The notes under the pieces: generated by a model | The model's input: only the letters and a program-made list of their open reading frames with translations | Told to the model about the DNA's origin: nothing | Databases searched by the model: none | NCBI RefSeq assembly: GCF_000745015.1 | Contig: NZ_JQNA01000002.1 | Location: 5,766,001 to 5,830,000, forward strand | DNA from: Burkholderia sp. 9120 | GTDB taxonomy: Bacteria; Pseudomonadota; Gammaproteobacteria; Burkholderiales; Burkholderiaceae | Reading direction: 5' to 3' | DNA length: 64,000 nt | Made by a program: the position numbers and the translations under genes | Shown: in pieces, positions 44,600 to 53,164 of the stretch | Layout: each line of letters opens with the position of its first letter | How positions within the stretch are numbered: position 1 is the first letter of the stretch

Positions 44600-45580
44600 A
44601 TGGACCTACTGGCGGCAATGCGAATCTATGTGCGGGTAGTGGAACGCGGCAATATGTCGAGGGCCGCGCGCGACCTCGACATTGGCCAGCCTGCCGTTAG
44701 CGAACGTATTGAACGGCTGGAGCGACATCTCGGCGTCAAGCTGCTTCGCCGTAGCACCCGCGTCGTCTCGTGCACGGATGAGGGCAAGCTCTTTTACGAA
44801 CGCTGCAAGCAGGTGATCGACGCAGCCGACGAAGCCTGCGCCGCCGTGTCGCAACAGGATCCCAGGCTGCGTGGCGTGTTACGTATCGCGGCGCCGCAAG
44901 GTCTCGGCGAAATCGTATTGCCGCGCATTTTGCTGGGTATTCGTGAGCAGCATCCGCAACTCAACATCGATCTGATATTGAACGACCAGATGGTCGACCC
45001 CGTCACCGAGGGCGTGGATATTTCGTTGCGGCTGGGACAACTGGGCGAAGGGAGTTTTATCGCTCGTCCACTGGGACATGTTCGGCGTGTACTGGTGGCG
45101 GCCCCTGCCTATCTAGAACGATGCGGCCTGCCGGATCATCCCGATGAACTGATCGCGCATCCATTCATTCGCGTGATGGGTCTGTTCGGCGACGGCATGC
45201 TGAGGCTGTTCGATGAACAGAAGGCACTGATCTCCGCGCCGGTTTCGCCGGCGCTTAGCGTGAGCCATTGGCGGCCGGTTTACGAGTTGTTGTTGGCGGG
45301 TGCGGGTATCGGGGTGCTTCAGGAACCCGTCTGCGCCGAGGCAATTGAGAGCGGTCGTTTGATTCGGCTGCTACCTCGATATACCGTGCCGGGTTTTGAA
45401 TTGAATGCGCTGTGCGCGCGCCCTATTCCGTCAAGAACACGCACCATCATGACCGTGCTGGAAAGAGAACTTCCCGCTGCACTCGATAACTTCTCTGCCA
45501 ACTACACCGCACCGAGTACGGCAAGCAAAAAGCAACGCATTAAACCGACGCCGCTCGTGGCGGGCGATCCCAACGTTTGA
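44600..45580 (+). CDS. LysR-family transcriptional regulator
   Basis: A 326-residue LTTR. The HTH spans residues 1-60 (LAAMRIYVRVVERGNMSRAA, then QPAVSERIERLERHLGVKLL), followed by the periplasmic-binding-like effector domain (RGVLRIAAPQGLGEIVLPRI, YELLLAGAGIGVLQ). The C-terminal tail (KKQRIKPTPLVAGDPNV) extends beyond the usual domain and overlaps the convergent EamA gene by 41 bases. The divergent MFS exporter is its likely target. Confidence 0.92.
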   Translation: MDLLAAMRIYVRVVERGNMSRAARDLDIGQPAVSERIERLERHLGVKLLRRSTRVVSCTDEGKLFYERCKQVIDAADEACAAVSQQDPRLRGVLRIAAPQGLGEIVLPRILLGIREQHPQLNIDLILNDQMVDPVTEGVDISLRLGQLGEGSFIARPLGHVRRVLVAAPAYLERCGLPDHPDELIAHPFIRVMGLFGDGMLRLFDEQKALISAPVSPALSVSHWRPVYELLLAGAGIGVLQEPVCAEAIESGRLIRLLPRYTVPGFELNALCARPIPSRTRTIMTVLERELPAALDNFSANYTAPSTASKKQRIKPTPLVAGDPNV

Positions 45581-46433
45581 CGAGACTCGCGACCATCCCT
45601 ATCGTCACGACCGCAATACCAGCCAGCGTGAGCGAATGAGGCTGCTCTTTCAACAGTAGTGCGGCCTCAATCGTGGCGAGGAGCGGCACCAGCGCGGCGA
45701 ACGTCGCGCCAATAGCCGGTCCCAGGATCGAGACGGCTTTGCTGAAGAAGTACAGCCCCAGTATCGACACCAGCACACCTTGATAAACCGCCTGAATAGC
45801 GACGGCGGCGATCGGCGCATGCAGGAGCGGCGATAAACCCCGGCTCAACACATAGAACGGACTATAGAAAAGCGCCGAGCCGACCGATACGATTGCCGTC
45901 GCGCGAATTGCGCTGACGGCATATCGCTTCGTGGTGACGTTATAGATCGCCCAGAGCAGTCCGCCCAAAACGAATAGCGTGATGGAAAACGCGCCGCCCG
46001 TGTTGGACAGTACATCGAACGCGGCCATGCCCATGCCGAACAATACGGTCAGAATGCCGATTTTCTGTGCGGTGGAAAGCGTGTCCTTGATCACGAACCT
46101 GCCGAGAATGGCCGTGAATGCAATCATGCTGCCGGGCGTCAGCGCGAAATAGCCGACCGGCGCGCGGCTCACCCCAGTAGCGACTAGCAGGATATAAGGC
46201 GCGCCCACGCCGACGACCATCACCAGTGCGGGGACAAGGCCGAGTCCGTTGAGCTTGCCTCGTAGCAATACCGGTAATAGCAGAATGCCGGAAACGATGA
46301 AACGGACGAAAACGATGTCATAGGAATCCAGCGTCGAATGCGTGACGCCAAGACGCGTCACGACTGGAAACCCTCCCCAGATCACGGCCGCAATCAATCC
46401 ATAGCCAATCCCGGCCAGTCTCTCGTTTGTCAT
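45540..46433 (-). CDS. EamA/DMT-family transporter
   Basis: A 297-residue protein with ten hydrophobic helices arranged as two EamA repeats (GLIAAVIWGGFPVVTRLGVT in the first, VLGGLLWAIYNVTTKRYAVS in the second). Such proteins export amino acids or metabolites. The 3' end overlaps the end of the LysR gene on the other strand. No operon partner; the AraC gene upstream on the same strand is 121 bp away. Confidence 0.88.
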   Translation of the reverse strand: MTNERLAGIGYGLIAAVIWGGFPVVTRLGVTHSTLDSYDIVFVRFIVSGILLLPVLLRGKLNGLGLVPALVMVVGVGAPYILLVATGVSRAPVGYFALTPGSMIAFTAILGRFVIKDTLSTAQKIGILTVLFGMGMAAFDVLSNTGGAFSITLFVLGGLLWAIYNVTTKRYAVSAIRATAIVSVGSALFYSPFYVLSRGLSPLLHAPIAAVAIQAVYQGVLVSILGLYFFSKAVSILGPAIGATFAALVPLLATIEAALLLKEQPHSLTLAGIAVVTIGMVASLVKRWDRPPRAASV

Positions 46434-46554
46434 TGTTTTCCTTCCTCACGTTCCGTACCGTCAACCTACGGGTTCGAACTCATGCCGGAAGGATGCAGCG
46501 GCGCGTTGCGTGCGTCCAATACATTGTTGCCGTGTTATTAGGTCGGAAAAGCTC

Positions 46555-47514
46555 TTAGTGTTCCAGCGCCGACTCTCCCACCCGCCCCTCCGCCGACTGC
46601 GCATTCACCCGAAATCTCCCCGGACTCACCCCCGTGTACCGCTTGAACGCGATACTAAAAGCCGTATCCGACTGGTAGCCGATTCGTGAAGCGATCCCCG
46701 TCAACGATTCGTCGGAATGCTTGAGCGCGGAACGCGCGATCGTCATACGCCACTGCGCGAGATATTCGACCGGCGCAGTCCCCACCTGACTCCGAAACCG
46801 CTGCGCGAATGCCGTTCGCGACATCCCGACCGCCGACGCCAGACTCTCCACCGTCCAGCGCTCGCCGGGCTGCGCATGCATCATCGACAGCGCGCCGCCT
46901 ATCTTCGGATCGGCCAGCGCGCCGAGCCAACCTTCGGGCTCGCGCGCCGACGCCAGATAAGCGCGCAACACGTGAACCAGCACGAGCGCCGCCAGACCGC
47001 TGCGCGCCACGTCCGCACCGACATGCAAGTCGTCCGTCTCCCAGTTGAGCAGATCGAGCACACGCGATAACGCATGCGTGCCGACGTCCGACGCGCGCAG
47101 ATGAATCAGCGGCGGCAAGTGTCGCAGCAACAGATCGCTGACGTCGTTCTCGAACGTGAAGCGACCGCTCGCGAGACTAACGCTTTCGTTATCGCCCTCG
47201 CCCTGAAAACGCACCACGCCATTGCTGCTGCGAATCGGCTGAAACGCGGTGGGACCTTCGAGCGCGGGTCGGTTTGGGTCGCTGGCGGAATAGAACGGCT
47301 GACCGTCGGTGAGCATGTAGAAGTCGCCGCGTTCGAGCACAACCGGCTCCGCACTCCCTTCGATCCACAGAAAGGAGCGCCCTTCGAGCATGCCGCCGAA
47401 TTTGATGTGCTGATACGAAGGGAACCGGAAGCTCCATGCGCCTCGTCCCTCGAATCGCGATGTCAGGATACTGCTCACGCGCAGCATCGAGAGTACGTCG
47501 GATAGAGCATCCAT
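46555..47514 (-). CDS. AraC-family regulator with N-terminal cupin domain
   Basis: A 319-residue regulator. The N-terminal 170 residues form the cupin_6/AraC-binding domain (FPSYQHIKFGGMLEGRSFLW, VLERGDFYMLTDGQPF). The C-terminal pair of HTHs reads WTVESLASAVGMSRTAFAQR and LTGIASRIGYQSDTAFSIAF, followed by KRYTGVSPGRFR. This architecture is common for regulators of a divergent oxidoreductase, here the MDR gene starting 126 bp away. Confidence 0.9.
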   Translation of the reverse strand: MDALSDVLSMLRVSSILTSRFEGRGAWSFRFPSYQHIKFGGMLEGRSFLWIEGSAEPVVLERGDFYMLTDGQPFYSASDPNRPALEGPTAFQPIRSSNGVVRFQGEGDNESVSLASGRFTFENDVSDLLLRHLPPLIHLRASDVGTHALSRVLDLLNWETDDLHVGADVARSGLAALVLVHVLRAYLASAREPEGWLGALADPKIGGALSMMHAQPGERWTVESLASAVGMSRTAFAQRFRSQVGTAPVEYLAQWRMTIARSALKHSDESLTGIASRIGYQSDTAFSIAFKRYTGVSPGRFRVNAQSAEGRVGESALEH

Positions 47515-47640
47515 AAATGTACGATCGAATAAGAATCAGACCGTTTTGATTATAGCCAGCAACGAAGGCCAGCGCGATCATGAGCTCACTTTCACGACGC
47601 CATCCGTGTCGTTACCTGAACCTCATCAAGGAGCACTCGC

Positions 47641-48723
47641 ATGAAAGCCTGGCAACTCGAACGTCTCGGTGGAACACTCAGCCTGATCGACCTGCCCATT
47701 CCCGAACCGCGCGCGGGTGGCGTCGTGGTGCGCGTCGAAACGTCGTCATTGCTGTCGTATATGAAAGACTACGTGGACGGCAAGCTATCGATCTATCACA
47801 CGCCGGATCGTCCGTTCATTCCCGGCGGCAACGGTATCGGTTTCGTTCACGCAGTGGGCCCGGACGTCTGGCATCTGAAGCCCGGTCAACGGGTGGTGTT
47901 GTCGTCCCATTTCGTTGCGCAGGAGAACGTCGCGACGCCCGCGGAGATGCTGCTCGGCATCACGGCCATCAGTGCCGACTCGGGCCCGCTGCAGTCGGAC
48001 TGGCCGGATGGCACGCTGGCCGAGTACGCGTCGTTTCCCGCCAGCGCCGTGACGCCCGCGGACGACCTGGCGCCACTGAGCGCCATCCAGCTCGCCATGA
48101 CGACGCGCTGCATCGTGCCATTCGGTGGACTGTTGCGCGGTAGGCTCGCTGCCGGCGAGACCGTGGTCGTCTCGGGCGCGACGGGCGCCTACGGCACAGC
48201 GGCGATCATGGTCGCCCTGGCGATGGGCGCGGCACGCGTCGTAGCGCTCGGGCGCAATCCGCGTGCGCTCGAAGCCGTCGCGCAACTCGCCCCTGCGGGG
48301 CGCGTCACGACAGTCGCGGCAACCGGCGACGTCGACGCGGACCGCGACGCGATTCGCCGCGTCTGCGGCGGCGGTGCACAACTCGCGTTCGACATGGTCG
48401 GCAACGCGGGCGATCCGAACATGACGCTCGCCGCGCTGCGCAGTCTGTCGAGAGGCGGCCGCCTTGTCGTGATGGGTAGCATGAACGTGCCGTTGCCGGT
48501 GCCGTACACCGAAGTGATGTTGAACGGCTGGGAGATCCTCGGTCAGTTCATGTATCCACGCGATGCCTACCGGCGTCTGCTGGACCTGATCCGCAGCGGA
48601 CTGCTCGACATTGCGCCGCTACGCGCGCTCGTCTATCCGTTGAATGCGTTGCCTGAGGCGATGGCGGCCGCCGCCAACGCCGGCAATCTCGAGTGTGTCG
48701 TCATGAACCATCGCGATGAATGA
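47641..48723 (+). CDS. Zinc-free medium-chain dehydrogenase/quinone-oxidoreductase-like protein
   Basis: A 360-residue MDR protein behind AAGGAG. The N-domain has the GroES-like fold (PGGNGIGFVHAVGPDVWHLK, with GQRVVL) but lacks the structural-zinc cysteines and the catalytic Cys/His set of alcohol dehydrogenases. The Rossmann fold is VVVSGATGAYGTAAIMVALA. It therefore resembles quinone or enoyl reductases that use NADPH. The divergent AraC gene is its probable regulator. Confidence 0.87.
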   Translation: MKAWQLERLGGTLSLIDLPIPEPRAGGVVVRVETSSLLSYMKDYVDGKLSIYHTPDRPFIPGGNGIGFVHAVGPDVWHLKPGQRVVLSSHFVAQENVATPAEMLLGITAISADSGPLQSDWPDGTLAEYASFPASAVTPADDLAPLSAIQLAMTTRCIVPFGGLLRGRLAAGETVVVSGATGAYGTAAIMVALAMGAARVVALGRNPRALEAVAQLAPAGRVTTVAATGDVDADRDAIRRVCGGGAQLAFDMVGNAGDPNMTLAALRSLSRGGRLVVMGSMNVPLPVPYTEVMLNGWEILGQFMYPRDAYRRLLDLIRSGLLDIAPLRALVYPLNALPEAMAAAANAGNLECVVMNHRDE

Positions 48724-48742
48724 CGCACGGCCTGGCTTTGCA

Positions 48743-50317
48743 TCACGACAGCGCGCGCGCCAACGCGATCACCCCTGACGCGATATCGTCGACGCCGACC
48801 GACGCAAACCCAAGGACCAGCCCCGCCGGCGCTGGTCGGTCGACCGCGTGGCGCGACAGCGCCCGCGTTTCGATGCCTTCGAGCGCCGCGCGGCGCACTA
48901 CTTCGTTGTCGTCGGTGTCGCGCGGCAAGAAGGCCGGCGCGTCGAGTCCGGCAATGATCGGCGGCACCTCCAGCAAGCCGGCAAGATATCGCGTCACGTT
49001 GGCCGTCAACGCTTCAGCGCGCTCGCCGTAAAGCACGCGCATGCGCCGGATATGCCGGCCAAAATGGCCATCGGCGATGAACTCGTGCAGCACCGATTGC
49101 TGATCCAGCGGCACATGCCGTGCGGTCAACGACAACGCGGCCACGAACGGCCCGACGAGGCGGTCGGGCACGATCGCATACGCGGTTCGCAGCGCGGGAA
49201 ACAGTAGCTTGCTGAACGTGCCGCAGTAGATCACGTGGCCGTCGTCGTCGAGGCTCTTCAACGCCGCCAGCGGATTGCCCGCGAAACGGTATTCGCTGTC
49301 GTAGTCGTCTTCAATGATGACCGCGCCACGTTCACGCGCCCATTCGAGCAACGACAACCGGCGTTCGAGCGCGAGCGGTGGCCCCATCGGCGCTTGCCGC
49401 CCGGCCGTCACGAATGCGAGGCGCGCGTCGGGCGCGTGTCGGCGGGCCCATTCCACATCGAGGCCGCTGGGGTCGACCGGCACGCCGATCACGCGCGCGC
49501 CCGCTGCCTCGAGCACGAAGCGCGCGCCAACGTAGCCGGGATCTTCGATCCACGCGGCGTCGCCCGGATCGAGCAGCAGACGCGCGGAGAGATCGATCGC
49601 CTGCTGAACGCTGCCGAGCATCACGACGTGATCCGCCGAACACGCGATGCCGCGCGACATGCCCACATAGCCGGCGATCGCTTCACGTAGCGGCCGGTAG
49701 CCTTGTGCTTCGCCATCGCCGAGCAGATCACGCCGGGTGCGGCGCGCGCGTTTGGCCGCAATGCGCGCCCAGAGATCGAACGGAAACGCGTCGAGGTCCG
49801 GCTGGCTCGCGCGGAAAGCGCGTGCCGGGATCGAGCGGCCGCTGAGTTGGAAGGCGCTGCGGGCGAGCAGGCGTCCGCGGTTGGAGAGCACCACGGCTGG
49901 TCGCTGCGCGCCGCTCTCGTCGTCTTTGCTTTTGCTGTTGCTGTTGCTGTTGCTTTTGCGTTCACGTACCGATGAGCGGCCGTCGCGCTTCTTGATCGAC
50001 GTAGGTTCGCCTCGATCGCCACTGTCGATGCGCCGATCCGGCAATTCAGCCGCGACGAAACTGCCACGCCCTACCGCGCCTGCCAGATACCCTTCCGCGT
50101 CGAGTTGCGCGAACGCACCCAACACGGTTCCGCGCGACAGCTCGAAGCGCGCCGCGAGATCGCGTGTGGAAGGCAGCCGCGCGCCCGGCGGCAAGCGGCC
50201 GCTCAGAATCGCGGCGCGCAGTTCGTCATAGAGCCAGCGCTGCCGCGACACGCCGTCGGGTCGCGGCGCTAAGGCGAGTTCAATCTGTTCTGCCCGTCGC
50301 ACCGGTTTCTCCGTCAA
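48743..50317 (-). CDS. MocR/PdxR-type GntR regulator with aminotransferase domain
   Basis: A 524-residue fusion. Residues about 15-85 are a GntR winged helix (LYDELRAAILSGRLPPGARL, STRDLAARFELSRGTVLGAF). Residues about 150-524 form a fold-type I aminotransferase-like domain with the PLP-lysine region YCGTFSKLLFPALR. Between them a charged linker carries an (Asn-Ser)n run coded by a hexanucleotide repeat at 49921-49957. MocR proteins sense PLP or amino acids; targets often include pyridoxal synthesis or transport genes. It is divergent from the epimerase-cupin pair. Confidence 0.9.
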   Translation of the reverse strand: MTEKPVRRAEQIELALAPRPDGVSRQRWLYDELRAAILSGRLPPGARLPSTRDLAARFELSRGTVLGAFAQLDAEGYLAGAVGRGSFVAAELPDRRIDSGDRGEPTSIKKRDGRSSVRERKSNSNSNSKSKDDESGAQRPAVVLSNRGRLLARSAFQLSGRSIPARAFRASQPDLDAFPFDLWARIAAKRARRTRRDLLGDGEAQGYRPLREAIAGYVGMSRGIACSADHVVMLGSVQQAIDLSARLLLDPGDAAWIEDPGYVGARFVLEAAGARVIGVPVDPSGLDVEWARRHAPDARLAFVTAGRQAPMGPPLALERRLSLLEWARERGAVIIEDDYDSEYRFAGNPLAALKSLDDDGHVIYCGTFSKLLFPALRTAYAIVPDRLVGPFVAALSLTARHVPLDQQSVLHEFIADGHFGRHIRRMRVLYGERAEALTANVTRYLAGLLEVPPIIAGLDAPAFLPRDTDDNEVVRRAALEGIETRALSRHAVDRPAPAGLVLGFASVGVDDIASGVIALARALS

Positions 50318-50442
50318 ATTGGCTTAGTTATTTTCTCGATAATGGACCTTTTTTGCGACCATTAACAGCCCTATTCTGCTCTTCATCGGAAGCACGGCAT
50401 GCCGTCGCGGACGTTCGCTATCGCTTACGGGAGAGAAGAGGA

Positions 50443-51180
50443 ATGGCACACAAAATATTTGTTGCGGGCGCAACCGGCGCGATTGGCGCCGCGCTCACGC
50501 CGCTGCTGATCGAGGCGGGCTACAAGGTTTTCGGCAGCACGCGGCGTGCGGAGCGCGCGAAACAACTCGAAGCGGCAGGCGTCGTGCCGGTTGTCGTCGA
50601 TGTATTCGACGCGAGTGCGCTGCGGGATGCACTACGTTCCATCGCGCCGCATAGTGTGATTCATCAACTCACGGATCTGCCTGCGGGACTCGATCCTGCC
50701 CGGATGGCCGAGGCCGTGCGGAACAACGCGCGGATACGCGACGAGGGCACACGCAACCTGATTGCCGCCGCCATCGCGGCCGGCAGCAACCGGTTGATCG
50801 CGCAAAGTATTGCGTGGGCGTATCGGCCAGGCGCTACGCCGTACGACGAAACGTCACCGCTCGACGTCGACGCGGAAGGCGCGCGCGGTATCAGCGTGCG
50901 TGGCGTCGTGGCGTTGGAGCAGCAGGTTTTGGAAGCCGCGTCGTTGAATGGCACGGTGCTGCGATATGGACAGATCTACGGCCCTGGCACTGGAGCAGAC
51001 GCGCCGAAGGGTTCGAGCCCGCTACACGTCGAGGCTGCTGCGTACGCGGCCTTGCTGGCGCTTCAACAAGGCGCTGCGGGTGTGTACAACATCGCGCAAG
51101 ACGACGCGGAAGTCACCAGCGTGAAGGCAAAACGTGAGTTGCGCTGGCGAGCAAGCCTGTGTCGGGTGGCACGTGTATGA
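50443..51180 (+). CDS. NAD-dependent epimerase/dehydratase-family protein
   Basis: A 245-residue extended SDR from ATG 50443 (AGAGGA upstream). It opens with KIFVAGATGAIGAALTPLLI (GxxGxxG). The central regions SVIHQLTDLP and IAWAYRPG replace the usual YxxxK, whose tyrosine is not clear. The 3' end overlaps the cupin gene by four bases (ATGA), so the two proteins are made together. It sits opposite the MocR gene and is a likely target of it. Confidence 0.82.
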   Translation: MAHKIFVAGATGAIGAALTPLLIEAGYKVFGSTRRAERAKQLEAAGVVPVVVDVFDASALRDALRSIAPHSVIHQLTDLPAGLDPARMAEAVRNNARIRDEGTRNLIAAAIAAGSNRLIAQSIAWAYRPGATPYDETSPLDVDAEGARGISVRGVVALEQQVLEAASLNGTVLRYGQIYGPGTGADAPKGSSPLHVEAAAYAALLALQQGAAGVYNIAQDDAEVTSVKAKRELRWRASLCRVARV

Positions 51181-51734
51181 ACGCGCGCATGCTGTCGTGT
51201 CTGTCGAATCGGTCGAATCTGACGGCCGGCAAACCCGCGCTGTTTGCCGCGCTCGCGGTGGCCGTGCTGTCGCTCGGTCCGGCGGCGCCTCGCTCGGCGT
51301 TCAACTGGTTCGCTACGCTTTGTGGCGGTACCCAAGGCAGCGGTCCACTACTGTCCAACGGCTCGCCGAACACGAATGCGAATGCCAATGCAGCGAGCCG
51401 GCCGGCGTCGATTATCAAGGTGTTGTCATGCGAGGCGCTGCCCAATGCGCCGGGCAAATCAATCACGATGATCACCGTTGAGTATCCGCCGCTCGCGTTC
51501 ACGCCGGCGCATCGTCATCCGGGGTCGGTGACGGCCGTCGTGCTGCAAGGAACGGTGCGCTCGCAACTAGGTGGCGGAGCGGCGATCAATTACGCCGTGG
51601 GACAGACGTGGTTCGAGCCGCCGGGCACGCTTCATGTGTTTGCCGAGAATCCCGATCCGGTTCATCCGGCGAAACTGCTGGCGACGTTTGTCACGGATAC
51701 GGGGTGTGGAGCGTTGGTGTTGCCGCCCGATTAG
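51177..51734 (+). CDS. Cupin-domain protein with N-terminal membrane anchor
   Basis: A 185-residue protein coupled to the upstream gene by ATGA. Residues 20-45 are hydrophobic (ALFAALAVAVLSLGPAAP), probably a signal or anchor. An Asn/Ala-rich spacer (NTNANANAA) leads to a single cupin with AFTPAHRHPGSVTAVVLQGT (HxH metal ligands) and WFEPPGTLHVFAEN. Metal-dependent isomerase, dioxygenase or binding functions are all possible. The location is likely periplasmic. Confidence 0.82.
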   Translation: MNARMLSCLSNRSNLTAGKPALFAALAVAVLSLGPAAPRSAFNWFATLCGGTQGSGPLLSNGSPNTNANANAASRPASIIKVLSCEALPNAPGKSITMITVEYPPLAFTPAHRHPGSVTAVVLQGTVRSQLGGGAAINYAVGQTWFEPPGTLHVFAENPDPVHPAKLLATFVTDTGCGALVLPPD

Positions 51735-51830
51735 CACTCGACTAGCGGGGTGCCGCGGGCATACGCCGGTTGGCCACGGAGTCGACATCACCAGATCGGC
51801 CAGCGGCGGAACGCACCGACGTGAATGTCG

Positions 51831-52415
51831 CTACGCGTTTTTGAAGGTGCTAAACAAAGTCTTCGCCAGCGAACTCATATCGTCGCCGCCCTCGCGCAGC
51901 GACGCGATCCCGGCGCCGACGGCCATCGTCCTCTCCACTCTGCGTGCGTGATCTCGTTCGACGCTTTCCCGAATGGCCAGCGGAAGCGCCGCGACCTGAG
52001 CGACAACCTGAAAATCGCCGAGTCCTGCGAGCATCGGATTGTCGGAACCGCTGAGCATGGAGCGCGCGTCGGCCTTGAAAAGCACTAACGGCTTGCCCGC
52101 ATGCCAGGCGAGCGATGCTTCCACCACCGTGCCTTCATCGGCAACACGGCCATTCAGATTCGCGACAACAACATCGCAGCGTTCGAGCAGTTGATACGTA
52201 TCCAGGCTGAAGATCGCGCGATCGAGAATCTGCGCGGCTTCTTCAACCGACGCGCCCAACTTCTCGAGTTCCGGTTTGAGTCGCGCAAATTCCAGACCAT
52301 CGCGATGCGGCAGAAACGTCGCGAAACCGGCGGCTTCCAACGTGTGAGCAATCGAATCCATTTCCGCGCGTTCGGCCGCGTTGAAGAGCGGACCTGCGCA
52401 ATACACGCGTAGCAT
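51831..52415 (-). CDS. Nucleoside 2-deoxyribosyltransferase-family protein
   Basis: ATG 52415 has AGGAGA upstream and starts MLRVYCAGPLFNAAERAEMD, the family opening. The key acidic motif is NLNGRVADEGTVVEASLAWH, where the Glu after VV corresponds to the catalytic glutamate. The 194 residues are close to family size plus a C-terminal helix pair. The enzyme exchanges or hydrolyses nucleobases on deoxynucleosides or nucleoside monophosphates in the cytoplasm. It is not linked to other nucleotide genes here. Confidence 0.85.
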   Translation of the reverse strand: MLRVYCAGPLFNAAERAEMDSIAHTLEAAGFATFLPHRDGLEFARLKPELEKLGASVEEAAQILDRAIFSLDTYQLLERCDVVVANLNGRVADEGTVVEASLAWHAGKPLVLFKADARSMLSGSDNPMLAGLGDFQVVAQVAALPLAIRESVERDHARRVERTMAVGAGIASLREGGDDMSSLAKTLFSTFKNA

Positions 52416-52601
52416 TTTTTGCGTCTCCTGAAGGGTGGCCTTGAATCGCGAGACGCCTTCGCGGCATTCGCCGCATGAATCGTCCCACTGCCAGGAGCTT
52501 AACGCGCCGACAAACAACATGCTGAATCAGGCCACCTGTCGCTCATATTTGTCGCTCAGGCGAGGACGCTGAGCGAACCTCGCCGCGTTCCCTTCACCGC
52601 A

Positions 52602-53042
52602 TTAATCGTAGTGACGATGCCGATGATGCCGCTTGCCCGACCGATAGCCGCGCGAATAGTCGTCCGAGTACGAATTGGAGCGCGACATGTTGCCGCCGAG
52701 CGCCGACCCCGCGCCGCCGCCCAACGCCGCACCGACGAGGCCACCGCTGCGGCCGCCCATCGCATTGCCGGCCGCGGTGCCCGCGCCGCCGCCCAGCGCG
52801 CCGCCGATAATCGCGCCCGTGCGCTCACGACGGTTCGACGTCACCGCACCGCCCGCGCCGCCGCCGACCGCGCCACCGAGAATAGCGCCGGTACTGCCGC
52901 CGACCGCACCGCCCAGGGCAGCGCCGGCGACACCACCGAGCGCGCCGCCAAGGGCGTTGTTCATGTCACCGGCCATGGCCGGCAAAGAAGCCGCAGCGCT
53001 GAGCACGGCAATAGCAAGCATCTGAACGAGTTTCTTCGGCAT
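52602..53042 (-). CDS. Glycine-zipper secreted protein
   Basis: A 146-residue protein with a signal peptide (LAIAVLSAAASLPAMA) followed by about five Gly/Ala zipper repeats (ALGGALGGVAGAALGGAVGG, AIIGGALGGGAGTAAGNAMG). The tail is basic and His/Arg-rich (KRHHRHRHYD). Glycine-zipper proteins insert in, or attach to, the outer membrane and peptidoglycan. The basic tail may bind DNA, LPS or metal; this is inference. Confidence 0.82.
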   Translation of the reverse strand: MPKKLVQMLAIAVLSAAASLPAMAGDMNNALGGALGGVAGAALGGAVGGSTGAILGGAVGGGAGGAVTSNRRERTGAIIGGALGGGAGTAAGNAMGGRSGGLVGAALGGGAGSALGGNMSRSNSYSDDYSRGYRSGKRHHRHRHYD

Positions 53043-53164
53043 AAAAAAGCTCTTTTGTGTTTAGGACGGCGCCGAGTATAACCGGCAATTTGAAAGCTTT
53101 TTGTAACCGCCTAAACACACGTCCGTAAGACGTGTAACAAAAGATCTATGCCGTTTTACCGCCC

